The notes: generated by a model from the sequence alone, not told the origin. A stretch of DNA of 64,000 nucleotides from Paragorgia papillata (GCA_035771165.1 JAWNZC010000421.1:1727001-1791000); one strand, 5' to 3'. Numbered from the stretch's first letter, positions 11,701-23,470 are shown. Made by a program: numbers and translations.

Positions 11701-14673
11701 TGTTTTTAACGATTATTTCCCGACCCATAAAGACAATATATTTTTAGGCACAGTCGCTATTGCATTTGTGTGCTAGTTTTTAGTACATTTTTCTTAACAG
11801 AATTCAAGTGTGGCTGACGCAAAGATGGAGCAGCTTGTCGAAGCGCTGGGAAAGCACGTCCATTTGAAAGCTAGATCGCAGAAAGACTCACCGAGCAAGT
11901 CAACCGCGGCAAGCAAAACGAACGAGGTATTCATAAGCTATTGCTGGACAAACTCACACGCCGCGTACCAGGCTAAGGAAATCAAACAAGTAATCGGTAA
12001 GCCAAAAAAGTTTCGCGTTCTTCAACGCTATTAAATTGTTTTGTTTGGATTCACACAACTCAATATAATTTAGCTCAATAAGCCAGTTCGTATAATATCG
12101 ACTGCGCATCAATGACGCCTTTCTCTTCTTCTCCATACAGGTAATGAGTTTAACGATCCTCGGCGTATATATAATGACTTAGCAAAGAAAGATATATCTG
12201 GATGGATTGATATTCAGCAGCTGACCAGTGCAGCAACTGAATCAATAGGAATGGTAAGCTACTTAATTGCTTATAGTTGTTTGTTTGCTTGCTTGTTTGT
12301 TGGCTTGCCTGATTGATTGATTGATTGCTTGCTTGTTTGTATATTTGTTTGGTTGCTTGTTTGTTTGTTTGTTTGTTTGTTTGTTTGTTTGTTTGTTTGT
12401 TTGTTTGTTTGTTTGTTTGTTTGTTTGTGTTTGTTTGTTTGCTTGCTTGTTTGTATATTTGTTTGGTTGGTTGCTTGTTTGTTTGTTTGTTTGTTTGTTT
12501 GTTTGTTTGTTTGTTTGTTTGTTTGTTTGTTTGTTTGTTTGTTTGTTTGTTTGTTTGTTTGCTTGCTGATTACGGCAGAACAACGTTGTTCCGCCAGCAA
12601 CTAATATTGATCCAACTAAGCTGTTTGTAACAATGTTGGTCAAATATTGTTGTTCAACCACATTAATAGTCACATTAATGTTACAGCGTTTTACCACGTG
12701 ATAGACACATTAATGCTACAGCATTTTTCATTCATCGATGTTGGTCAAACAATGTTGTTCAACCATGCGTGACAACCGGATTATTACAACATCTTTCATC
12801 TATACAATTCGTACCATTTTCTCCATTGTAGTTTGAACAAATCGCAAAAGGTTTAGCAAGCTCAAGACTTGTCTTGGTTTTCGTAAGCGACGAATACTCC
12901 GAAAGCGACAACTGTCGAATGGAGTTTCAGTTCGCGCTTAAATCGCTCAAGAAAAAGGTAGTCCCGATTGTGGTAGGAAAAGGAAACAAATGGATGGACA
13001 CAATCATAGGAATGCTTGTCAGCGGTTGCGAAATCGAAGCAATTGACATGCGTGAGATTCAAGCCGACCAGTACGATAGCAAGTTGGCAGATATTATGCA
13101 ACACTGTTCCAAGGTGAAGGCAAACGAATCACTAAGTAAGTATGTTACTATAAGCATTAGTTCAACGATACCTGATAATAAAGATAATTTGTTTTGCTTT
13201 CTGGCTGAGAGTTCCACTTCCACCGTTAATTTCGACGTTCCAATGTTCCATAGCGATGGTTCTACAAATTTAGAACAAATTATGTGGTCATAAAAAAATT
13301 ACATAAAAAGAAAACATCATAGAGTTGTAAAAAATTCACTAATTATTTTGTAACCCTGTCGTTTAAGAGAAGTGTTCACTCAAAGGGGTTCGACTGTAAA
13401 TCCTCCTGACAGCCGTTCTTACTTATATTTTAAACATCAACTACTTTCAGGTCCGGCCAAAGAACACACATATCGAGCCCCAACAATCGGAGACAAAGTA
13501 ATTTCCCATCATTTCAAGTGGGCCTATTTCCCGGCCACGATCGTGGCATTCGACAAGACAACGTTCGAATATACTGTGGACTGGGACGATGGGGATTCAA
13601 CCGGACGACAAGAGTCCTACAAGAATGTCGCCTTAAACTCAGTTCCTCGCCAAGACGAGATTGCTGAAGGAACAATCGTATTCTTCCATCAGGTACAGAT
13701 ATATAGATAATGTGTTTAAAGGTGAAATGCCACCTAAAAACAACTTTGCTTTATCTTAAAGCGCCTTTAAAGAAAAGATTTGAAAGAACACTTAAAACGA
13801 CAGAGTAACATCTTTTGCAGCTTTTTCCTTTCCTTGCTCTGTTCTTGAGATATTTCAGGTTGTTAGATATGCAATTAAATATCTTGACGTCATACGTGCA
13901 TAATGAGTTATCGGAGAAGGTTGTAGCCGAGTTGAAAAAAGATGAGTGTTTATATGAGACGAGTTACTTGGCAAAGCCGCCCGCGTAGCCGAGTTACCCG
14001 GCAAGAGAGTGTTTATATGGGAATATTTTCATCCCGGCATGCCGAGATCCCGGCTGTTTTGCCGGGATCTCGGCTAGCCGAGTTACCCGCCTGTCTCATA
14101 TAAACACTCTGCCGGGATAGCATTGAATTTTCTATACATGGCGGGTAACTCGGCTAGCCGGGTAACTCGGCTCCATATAAACAGGCCCTAAGGAAGCAGG
14201 TAGATAGGTTTCTCGCACAAGAACAAACATGTAGATTTTCAAGTTATTATATGTTTGATAATAGGAAAGATATATAACCTTCTCCGATAACTCGTTATGC
14301 ACATATGACATCAAGGTACCAATTCGCATATTAAACAACTTGAAATATTTCACTCCAAATGTTTTTCGCTTCATATAGACACTTTAACAATGTAATATTA
14401 TCTCATTTCTTGTAGGGTGCATACGGTGGATCAGAAGGCAACAACACAGGAGGCGTACGCTACCACCAGGGACGCGTCACCAAGGTTTATCAAAACGGGG
14501 AAGGCGAAACGCTCTACGACGGACACCATACAAAGGGAGAGCAAGATGGAAAGTGGATTACATATCAACAATATTCATTCACATTTAGTGGAATGCGGTT
14601 AAAAGACCTTCGAATCGCACCGAACGCCATGGATGCATTGATGGCAACCGAACGCCAAGCCAAGCAATTATAA
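8727..14673 (+). CDS. Myristoylated coiled-coil / Tudor-like / TIR-TIR / Tudor-like protein, 7 exons, 801 aa
   Basis: Exons 8727-9299, 10289-11008, 11801-11996, 12141-12253, 12832-13135, 13451-13692 and 14416-14673 (stop TAA) all have GT-AG borders and compatible phases. The start MGHSVSKG fits the N-myristoylation pattern (Gly2, Ser6, Lys7). Residues 15-75 are a charged coiled coil. Residues about 121-261 form a Tudor/DUF4537-like tandem with the motif DWDDGDPTGR. TIR1 spans about 291-425 (YDVFMSY, VWMDE, SE at 360-361). TIR2 spans about 472-600 (NEVFISY, WIDIQQL, FE at 535-536). Residues about 646-786 repeat the Tudor-like tandem (DWDDGDSTGR). TIR domains either cleave NAD or scaffold immune signalling. 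Both copies keep a Glu near the catalytic position of SARM1-type TIRs, so NADase activity is plausible but inferred. The product probably sits at the inner face of a membrane. The family is recognised only by domain; I know no named orthologue. Exon structure is confident, function is not. Confidence 0.9.
9464..9758. mobile_element. MITE family E, full copy (TIR-gene intron 1)
   Basis: About 295 bp with terminal inverted repeats of about 28 bp (left end TAGTCAATCGAGATATGG; right end its complement). The interior is near-identical to the copy at 4227-4533 and to a partial copy near 2200-2422, including the same stretch around CAGTGACCGTGCACCGTGCA. It lies wholly within intron 1. Confidence 0.85.
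9891..10066. repeat. (TTCG/TCCG)n microsatellite in TIR-gene intron 1
   Basis: Tetranucleotide tract mixing TCCG and TTCG units. The reading frames it opens on both strands give only RSFV-like or RTNE-like repeats and are artefacts. Confidence 0.95.
11100..11675. mobile_element. Foldback element (family B, 'GACGTCAG' subtype) in TIR-gene intron 2
   Basis: Two inverted arms of about 140-180 bp (about 11203-11350 and 11520-11650) surround a loop of about 170 bp. Arms contain AAATTAAGTTTGTCT and TCTGACGTCAG. A half-arm of the sister subtype (AAGATGTTACTTTGTCATTT) lies just before it. A second full copy of this subtype is at 49725-50168. Confidence 0.85.
12279..12563. repeat. (TTTG)n microsatellite in TIR-gene intron 4
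   Basis: Tandem TTTG/CTTG tract of about 285 bp between TIR2 exons 4 and 5. It opens spurious frames (VCLF repeats on +, NKQT repeats on -). The intron remainder (12564-12830) has short inverted CAACGTTGTT/CAACAATGTTG motifs typical of a foldback remnant. Confidence 0.95.
13722..14393. mobile_element. Foldback element (family B) with a nested palindromic MITE, TIR-gene intron 6
   Basis: Outer arms at about 13722-13925 and 14190-14393 are family B arms (TGACGTCA, GTGCATAATGAGTTATC). The middle, about 13935-14190, is a different palindromic element built from GCCGAGTTACCCGGC and CCGGGATCTCGGC blocks with GTTTATATG near its ends. One transposon has therefore landed in the loop of another, inside an intron. 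Confidence 0.8.
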
Positions 14674-14738
14674 TATGGACGTCAAATTATTGTAATTTAT
14701 TATATAAAATAGGGTGTTTTATTGATTTTTCCGCCACT

Positions 14739-14744
14739 AATAAA
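14739..14744 (+). terminator. Poly(A) signal of the TIR gene
   Basis: Canonical AATAAA 66 bp after the TAA stop of the TIR gene. It is followed at once by a perfect short palindrome (about 14750-14800, CACATGTGCGATTAT and complement). Confidence 0.6.
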
Positions 14745-14876
14745 AGTGATAATCTCACATGTGCGATTATTTATGATAATCGCACATGTGACGATTATCG
14801 CTGAATCAACATTATAGTTTAATGCAATTTTTGCAAGGCAATAGGACAATTTTTTTATATAATAAACAGAACACAT

Positions 14877-15006
14877 ACATGGATGTTTGGAAATATGAAA
14901 TTTATTTCTCGTCTTGAACAGGATATGTCACTCGTTCGCTTCGCTCACTCGTGAGATATCCTGGTCAACACTCGAAATAAATTTCATATTTCCGCACATC
15001 CATGTA
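14877..15006. mobile_element. Short foldback element
   Basis: Arms ACATGGATGTTTGGAAATAT and its near-complement are about 35 bp long and enclose a 60-bp interior with its own small palindrome (CTCGTTCGCTTCGCTCACTCG). Same architecture as other foldbacks here; no coding capacity. Confidence 0.7.
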
Positions 15007-18000
15007 TTATTCTCTATATAACGTATATTTAATACAACAAAGATTGGTTGTCGTGCGTACTCCATTTCTCATTTTCCGCACGGAAAAAAGCGCAGGGAAA
15101 CATTTTCGGACAGAAAGATAACGTAAAGGGAAAAAAAACCCCAACAAAATTTAAAAAACTACCAACTGTGTAAAAAAGTAGAATGCTGCGTAGGCAGTGT
15201 TTTATATTAATAAGAAAGGGAAAAGGTCATAAACTGCGGACAATGGATCGTTTTCACTCACGTGATCAGTGGCCCTGTTGGGGGTGGTGGAACAATACGA
15301 AATGTTTGAATAAGAATAGCTAAATTCCCATAGGATAAAGATGGTACACCAATATGGCCACCATTTCATTGTTTCAGTACACCAATATGGCCGCCGTGAC
15401 GTCAGATGAAATTAATGATTATAACTACAGCAAATTCACGCATGCGCAAACGTTTGACAGCGGTGTTAGGGTTGAGTTCGATCGGACATTATGCTGCTAT
15501 GTGTAATTGGTGGAAATTGAATGAGAACTGAAAAAAATACACCGCAACTACACTTGCTACATGCAAGTATATGATCATACTGTTTCTATTAATCAGTTAA
15601 TGTCGTAATGCATGTTCGGTGAAGGAAGAGATGTATATGCTAGCTCAGATGTGAAATTTTTTTCAAATTTCAGCCCAGTATCTTTTACTCAGAAACATTT
15701 CTGTTCCCAAGTGGGCCCCGAACCCACAACATTCTGACTGCCGGCGAGACGCTCTAACATTGAGCCTTTGTATATACCTCTTTTCTCGCTCTTTTGGTCA
15801 ACCGACGAGTGACATATAAGAAGACGTCTCAAATTCATCCCAAAAGCGAAGTATAGATAAGTGAAGGAGCTTTATGCTCTCGAAAACCGCCATGTTTCTT
15901 GTTGTTTTGCCATGTTGCTTCTCAGTTAGTTCCCAGGGCATTTCCTGCCGAAAATAGAGACCCATATATTGGCCCAAATGAAAAATGAGACGCCAGACAA
16001 TGTGCATATATATGTATGCAAGTTCAGTATTGAAAATCTTTTGTCATGAGTTTGTTTACGCATCTGCAAGACATTTCAGACGCGAATGCATGGAACGTCG
16101 ATGCAGTCTGGCAGCTTGTTTTCGCGCGCCGACTATATTTGGCTTCTGATCTTCCGCCGCTGAATATCAAAACCCCTCCCAACGAGACAGCCGTTTAATG
16201 AAAGAAAAGTTATGATTTCCTTTACCTAAGTTTCAATTTGGCTTAAAAATTAGCGCTTCGTTGTCCGTCGTAAATAGGTTGATTACTCGAGTACACCGTG
16301 TTTTAATGAAAAAAATAATTTCTTAAAAGCGGTTGATGGTTCATTTGAAAGAGAAAATTACGAAAAAAGTCTATGGTCTCCTATAGGTAACCTATGTAAA
16401 ACGTTTCAATTGCCAATAGAAACCCCCGAAGCCTATATATATAGAGATCTATAGGTGGATTGACTCATAAAGTTAATTGTATAAGTACTATTTATAAACC
16501 GCGCAGGAGGGCTTTATCGGATATAAAACACGAGGCGATAGCCGAGTGTTTTAGAGCCGATAAAGCCCGTACTGCACGGTTTTTAAATGGCTTCTAAAAA
16601 GAATCACTTCATACGTTCATTGGCGTAGTAATTTTGAAAATTAAGCTTATCTCAGCCGTTAAAAACCAGCGAGAAACTTAGAGCGAGTCTATATCACATA
16701 TATAGATCCGATACGCTCATGATTTTTCTTTGTGTTTTCCTCATGAATTATTAATGAATTTTAGAATCTTATATATAGGTCGCCTATTAAAACGTTCCAA
16801 TTGCCTATAGAAAACTATTTGATTATATAGGTTGGCTATATGTCAACCTATAGACTTTTTTTGTGTAAATTAAAGGAATATTTTTTACTAACATTCCGTA
16901 TAACATGATTCATTTTCCTTAAAAGGAAAGATCACCGAAGGGACCTTGTTCTCCGAGTGCTTGGTCAACTTGAAAAGCATATTTAGTGGTGATGTAAGAT
17001 GTATATTGCGTAAACAATTTTCCTTCGGGAAAAATGTTGTGCCATAGCAACAATTAAAGGTCATCATAACTCAATCTTAGTATGGCGCCTTAAGGGGCAA
17101 TTAACCTCATACGATGAACCCATGTATATTGCCTAAATATCTATTCAGATCTCTTATATATATGCATGAGCAATAGCGTTTAATTTCGCTAAACTACGAA
17201 CAGACGTGTTATTGCACTTAAGTTAATCACGCATCGCTTTTCACTCAGTTTTCATTTCCGAGTGCTTTGCACAGATCAATTTAATTAATTAAAGACTTAT
17301 CGGCCTTATGTCTTTTGGATAAGTAAACAAACAGGCACGCTTCTATAGCTCGAAATATATATATATGCGCACTTCACGCTATCTGAATGTACTTCACCGA
17401 TGCTGTCCCACATGCGGTTGTCACCGACGATCGCATGTGTATAAGTAATTGATGAAATTCATTCAGATTGTTCCAAGCTACACTGATGAGCTGTTGTACA
17501 GCGAAACACCGTGTCTGTAGATTGAACTATATATATATATAGTAGTTTCTAACGTTTCGAGCGAAGGCCCTATATTTTGAGAACGTTTTCATAAATCCAT
17601 AGAGCGTGAATGAGTCGTGTATATTCAAGAGTGCATGAAATGATTTTGAACCAAAGTCAAAACCAAACTGATAAAAATTATCAGAATATAATACAGAATA
17701 CAACAGAATTTAGAATACAATATAAAATACAATATAGAATACGATACACGACACATGCAATACAATAAACGATACAAAATAATAAACGATACAATACAAT
17801 ACAATACAATCAATGAAACGATACAATACAATACAAATTGAATACACAAACAATACATACAAAACAAATTTCATTCACTAAAAATTGCAAATGTGGATGT
17901 CTTCTAACAGAATTTGGTAAGTAATATATCATACACGAGAAGCCGTTTACTATCTGATTTGAAAACACCGAGAAGTGTGTGAAAACACCGAAAAACCATT

Positions 18001-18535
18001 GTTTTCTCATGAATTATTAATGAGTTTGAGAAATACATATATATGCCGTAAAGTATGAAAATTTCATTTAACTGTTGTCATTGAGTATAGAGGCTAGATA
18101 AACCGTTTGATATCGAGCTAGCCTCTAGAACGTCTACAATCCAACACAAGTTTAGATATAAAATCATCCTAAAAAACTTAAAATACAAGAAAATAAAAGC
18201 TCTTTGAAAAATATATACATGCAATTCTCACTTGTTCAGTGGTCTATCGACAACTCAGGTATACACTATAGATTCAAATAAGAATAATCCAGTTATTTTG
18301 TTTACGTTATTTCCCCCCAAGTATATCATTCGTTAAGTTGTCTTATAAAACCAGAGCCAGGCGACAATTGAAAGATATATAATACAAAACGCAATCCAAA
18401 AATATAAACATCTTGAAAACCTCAAGATATATATAGACCAAAACAAGACAACTGTCTGATAAAGTATGTTTATGTAAATAGCAAAAAAGCATGCCAAAAA
18501 GAATCATATCATGGAAAAATATAAGAACTGATTTA
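15007..18535. other. Gene-free region with small palindromes
   Basis: Contains a tRNA-like relic (15706-15776), a palindrome at 16498-16585 (GGGCTTTATCGG and CCGATAAAGCCC arms) and a TACAA-rich tract at about 17690-17840. Nothing else recognised. Confidence 0.5.
15706..15776 (-). repeat. tRNA-like remnant
   Basis: Reverse strand shows GGCTCAATGTTAGAGCGTC (A-box-like) and GTGGGTTCGGGGCCC (B-box-like) at tRNA spacing. Stems are imperfect; probably a tRNA-derived SINE relic. Confidence 0.4.
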
Positions 18536-18855
18536 ACGTGGAAGCACGGGTGGCGTGTGCTGTGAGGGCGCTGCCTCTCACCGCTGCAGTTAAGCCCAGT
18601 TGGACGGGGTTAGTACTTGGATGGGTGACCGTCTGCGAATAACCCTGTTCTCGAACTTGAATTTCATGTGAGTAGAGTTTAGTTGGTCTCTCCTATGCTT
18701 CGAGGGTTTTTCGCAGGGTTCTGCGGTTTTCCTCCCTCCGTAAAGTCAACACTTAGGTCTTAGCTTATGTCGTGCACTTTAACATGAGCCTCTGGCTCGG
18801 ATGATTGGGCGACCACATCCTGCATGTGCTTACGACGTTAAATAAATAAATCATT
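18536..18855 (+). mobile_element. 5S-rRNA-derived SINE, copy 1
   Basis: The head (18541-18655) reproduces the internal promoter half of 5S rRNA: GTTAAGCC, GGGGTTAGTACTTGGATGGG, GTGACCGTCTGCGAATA. A body (GTAGAGTTTAGTTGGTCTCT, GGTTTTCCTCCCTCC) and a TAAATAAATAAA tail follow. Other copies are at 35712-36085 and 50975-51440. Confidence 0.88.
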
Positions 18856-19344
18856 ACTCATTACACATAGAGACTTTAATGTGTAGTTCGTTTTACGTAA
18901 ATAATTGTAATTGTATTAGTAAATTAGTTATAGGTCAAGGTAAAACTTGTATTTAGTTAAGATAAGCCATGCAAGTATATATATGTATAAATATAGATCG
19001 GAAGAAATTGTAAGAGAAGAAATGTATAGAGGGGAATAAATCCGATGGGAAGAATTTATAGGGGAAGAAATTCCATAATAGTTGTTACTAAGATGTAGTT
19101 TAGAATGACATTTAGCCAAATAACTTCCCATTGGTTATAGGTATAAATAGGAGTGCATGATAAGTGTTTAAGGAGAGTGCAGAGTGCAGATTGAATATAG
19201 ATTGAAGTATAGTTTGGAATAGAGTGATTAATATAGAGTGTTGACGATTTTTGAAGATGAAATAAAGTATAGAAAATACAGATCCCCAGAGTGTTGATCA
19301 TTGAACCAGCAACGAGTAGCGAAGACCAAACGCAGGGTTTCTAC

Positions 19345-19697
19345 ACTGATCTCAAATAATAGACTCATTATACTGGATAGAGCATCCGGTGCTCGCTGTG
19401 AAGTCGGAATAAATTAGCGGCAGCCATTTCAGGTGGGACCCACTTGGGTTTCATACAGCCACTTTTAAGTTCTCCCATAGCGACAAGTACATATCACAAA
19501 AATTTAGCTGGTTTTCGTTAAAAATACAATCATTTAAAGCGAAAACCAGAGGCGAAAACTATGATTCAGCAATATTGTGGGTCCCACCGGATATGGCCGC
19601 CGCGAGATTTTTAGCCTCACTTCCGACTTCAATTTTTGCCACGCGCGAAACAATAGATGCTCTATCCAGTATAATGAGTCTATTATTTGAGATCAGT
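19345..19697. mobile_element. MULE-type MITE, 353 bp
   Basis: Inverted ends (ACTGATCTCAAATAATAGAC and complement, about 40 bp) flanked by a direct repeat GGGTTTCTAC at 19335-19344 and 19698-19707. A 9-10 bp target duplication with long inverted ends suggests the Mutator-like superfamily. Confidence 0.8.
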
Positions 19698-19877
19698 GGG
19701 TTTCTACGACAACAACAAAGATGATATGGCAATATTTCGACTTTATTCCAAAGTCATCGTAATCAAATCACCATGGTCTGATAAACAATATGTATAAGAA
19801 GTATACTCTACGCCTCTAGTAATTTTATGGATCGTTTGATGACAGTTACATCTAGTTTAGCTAACCACTGTCCTATA

Positions 19878-20362
19878 TCCTTAAAGTGTTTATGAAACGA
19901 AAATTAAGTTTGTCTTATTTGAAAGTACTTTTGAAATGACAAAGTAACATCTTTTGCTGTTTTTCGTTTCCTTGCTTCGTTTATGAGATATTTCAGTTTG
20001 TTTTATATGTGAAACTAACCAGTGACATCACAACGTGCATAATGACTTACTGGGAAAGGTTATATATCTTTGCTATTACTAAACGGAATCAGTTGAAAAT
20101 GTATATTTCTGTTGTTGTAAGGGAAAAACGCACACATAATTGCTTTGAAGTGATTCCGTTTGATAACAGAAAAGATATATAACCTTTCCCAGTAAGTCAT
20201 TATGCACCTTGTGATGTCACTGGTTAGTTTCACATATAAAACAAACTGAAATATCTCATAAACGAAGCAAGGAAACAAAAAACAGCAAAAGATCTTACTT
20301 TGTCATTTCAAAAGTTCTTTCAAATAAGACAAACTTAATTTTCGTTTCATAAACACTTTAAG
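19878..20362. mobile_element. Foldback element, family B
   Basis: Near-perfect inverted arms of about 200 bp, with AAATTAAGTTTGTCTTATTT, AGATATTTCAGTTTGTTT and GTGCATAATGACTTACTGGG, around a short loop. Confidence 0.88.
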
Positions 20363-20499
20363 CACTGCACGTCTATAAACTAAATCACCGTTTCTCAGTG
20401 CAGTTGGACCTCCTTATTGTTCATATTGATTCGTTCATCATGCAGATTAAAGAAGATTCTTGTTCAGTGTTATATGGCTTATATATCCTTTCAAAATGT

Positions 20500-21270
20500 T
20501 TATGGGGTGTAAACCTCGTTCGAGCTATATATTTTACTCAGAAAATGTGTACTCAGAACAATTTCTAAGTAAAATAGCTCGAATTAAGAACTGTTTACAC
20601 CTAATTTTTAAATCCGAGGTTAGCATCTACAAATCTCTTCACTCAACAAAATGTCTATTGTTATAGTTTGTTGTTGTTCATATTTCGAGTTCTTGAGATG
20701 CTTATATTCAATCTGTTTGTGTTTATTAATAATCTTATACATAAAACAGTGAAGTAGCTGTGGGTAAAATAACTCGACGTACATTTAAAACCTATATAAC
20801 TCTTAAATCCGAGCTAATATCTGCACAAATCTCTTCTCCCAACAAAATGTTTATTGTATGACTTGTACGTTATGTAGTTCATATTTCGAGTTCTTGAGAT
20901 GCTTATATTATTCGGTTGGTGTTTATTAATTATCTTGTTTACATAAAACTGTGAAGTATAGCTCCGGGTAAAATAACTCGAAGTATACCTTTACCCGGGT
21001 AAAATAACTCGAAGTATACCTTTACACCTAATTCTTAAATCTGAGCTTACATCTACAAATCTCTTCTCTCAACAAGATGCTTATATGTGCTAAACTAAAC
21101 TAAACTAAACTAATTATATTTATACTGGATAACTCTATTATCAGTGTCTAGAGGTCCAGTAAGGGACACCCTCATTGCTCCAGTGTTATGGTTTGTTATT
21201 ATCCATAGTTTGAGCTCTTGAGATGCTAAAATTCGGTTTGTGTTTATTAATATAGTTTTGTTTACAGTAT
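20500..21270 (+). repeat. 203-bp tandem repeat, about 3 copies, with an insertion
   Basis: Marker TTCGAGTTCTTGAGATGCTT recurs at about 20684, 20886 and (as TTTGAGCTCTTGAGATGCT) 21207, with GTGTTTATTAAT after each. The last period is longer because it holds a local duplication (CGGGTAAAATAACTCGAAG) and a foreign segment of about 95 bp starting with CTAAACTAAACTAAACTAAA. Confidence 0.75.
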
Positions 21271-22559
21271 ATAGAAGTTAAGATTACGCCATAAATCTTT
21301 ATCTGCATGCATGGTCAATATACAAGGTTAGCGAAAATTACGATTTTTGTGCCATATCATGGCCAGAAATCGAGGACAACATGGCGGCAAAGCATGCGCA
21401 CTGAATCCCTTTTTAATTAATTCAATATGGCGTCCTTCAATAGATTTCTTAAGGAGATATAAAGAACAATCATTTTCGGTTATTTATTATTGTAAATTCC
21501 GACATGCGAACGTCCAAAACTTCACCAAATTGAACAATCGTTCAGCACTACAATTTCTATTAAGTTTGGAGCGTCCTAAATAGGTTCCCGAGCCCCTCAC
21601 AAGAATACCTCTTATTCGCTGTTTAAAGTCTATTAATCTGCTATATCACTTATTTTGGAGCTCCAATTTTGGCTGCTTCTGTGTTGTTTGTCCACGATGC
21701 GAACGTCTGAATTTGCTCGGGATGAACGTTACTTTGTTTTGCGGAGTTGTTCGTTCCACTTTTTCGTTGTTTAATAGGTTCCCAAAGACCTTAAAATGTA
21801 CGATTTATTGCAGCCGAGTCGTTGTAATTTAATCCATCAAGCGCCGAGATAAATACTGAACTCGGCGTGAAGAAGCAATGCATTCCTCGATAATTTCGGG
21901 TTCTTGTCCGCCATTTCTTATGGAGATGTTGCTAGGTTGCCAGGGTCTTAACCGCTGTTATTATTATTAAATATGACTGTGGATTAGGAAATAATAACCG
22001 AAATTTATGCGGCAATTTTTGTGAGTATGAGGGTACAGGCCTGTCTAGACGATTAAACCTTTTGTAATTTGATATTTGGGTAAGAAATGGGTCAATAAGA
22101 CATTTTAACGAATAACTTTACTTTAATTTATTGCTATAGACTTCTGTTTATAGCCGAAATGATCGATATTTAGCCATCAGAATTTTCAAATTAATATTCC
22201 ATCTAAATATGAGCCCACAGGCCACTGCCGCTGAGTGTCCTGGATTTCTAGCCATGAAATCTTTACCTGCTCAATTTAAATAAGCTAAAATGGTAGTATA
22301 GTACTAAATAATGGCAAGATAAACATACACTAATCATTCCACTCATCAGCAACAACAACAATTTGCATCTCTTCTATTTTAATGTACTTCAAACAGAAAT
22401 AGCGGCCTTAAGTGTTGACGCTTGCAAACACAGTCTATAAGCTGCATGTTAAACATGTGAGTTGGCCGTCACTTGCTATAATTGAAGACTGTTATATATA
22501 GTTTATACAATAAAGACTAGATTTATACTTATATTGATTGACATTATTGCAATCAGTTA
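21271..22559. other. AT-rich intergenic DNA
   Basis: No feature recognised. The open frame starting near 21347 has no domain signature and runs through repeat-like sequence. Confidence 0.45.
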
Positions 22560-22892
22560 TCAAGTCTGTTAATAGCCTTGTTAGAAGTTCATTGTCAACA
22601 AGCTGACATCAAAATTAATTCGCGCACTTGCTCTGGTTGATTGAGACACCCATGCAACTACAGTCGCAGGTTGTTCCCAGTTCCTACAGTTTGAAACACT
22701 TTGCTCTAGCATTAATTGTTTGTAATAAGTTGCTATATATATATGGTTGACAACAGCAAGTTTGTATAGAAGCTTCGTCAAGTATAACGTCATTGCTCCC
22801 GACAACTTGTTCACAAACTTGTTATACAAGCCAGCCTGTTGCGAAGACAAGCCTTAAGTTGCTGCATCAAGCTGTGAGACGTGTCCAGCTTG

Positions 22893-22936
<44 letters not shown>

Positions 22937-22940
22937 CAGT
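22560..22940. repeat. Degenerate foldback remnant followed by (TA)n
   Basis: Dispersed GTTGTCAACAAG-, CAACTTGTTCACAAACTTG- and AAGTTGC-type inverted motifs, then a pure TA run at about 22896-22936. Confidence 0.5.
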
Positions 22941-23413
22941 ACAACTATAGTATACTCCTTTTTTCGCGTATGCTTGGTTTAAAATCACTTTACGTGTTTG
23001 GCTCACGCATTCATTTGGCGAAAAAGCAGGAGTACATTATTTTGTAACTATTCTGCTAATTCGCATTCTGATATAGGAACTTTAGGATACACGGAATGCG
23101 AAGTATGAGAGGAACGCAATTACATAGACATGCATTGACATTTTGACGATCCTACAAACCCATTTAACTTAAGCACATGTTTGTGAAAGTTGCTTTCCTG
23201 TGCCGAGTCTTGAGAAGGATATAGTGACTAATTACGTTTCGTAGCCGTCGGACAGTTATATACTAAAATGTAGGTTGTAATTTGCGCCTAAGACGCGTAA
23301 CCAGAAATAGTTTATACTAAAATTGTCCCCGCTTGCTACATGAGAAGGTATATTAAGTTTATGAAGATGTGAATTATTCTGTGATATATACGTATTCATA
23401 ATTTGTGTAAATC

Positions 23414-23470
23414 CTCTGGCGTTAGCCAGATAAAATACTAAAGACTCGTCGTCAGGCTTCAAAGTGTTTT
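23414..23470 (-). repeat. Palindromic hairpin repeat, half copy
   Basis: CTGGCGTTAGCCAG followed by AAAGACTCGTCGTCAGGCTT and an AAAGTGTT arm end; the opposite arm is missing. Confidence 0.8.

Noticed and set aside
12279..12697. Overlapping frames of 80-144 residues (VCLF and NKQT repeats)
   Set aside because: They are the TTTG microsatellite inside an intron of the TIR gene.
18541..18655. Functional 5S rRNA gene
   Set aside because: Only the 3' promoter half matches; the 5' part and the terminal stem of 5S rRNA are missing, and it continues into a SINE body.
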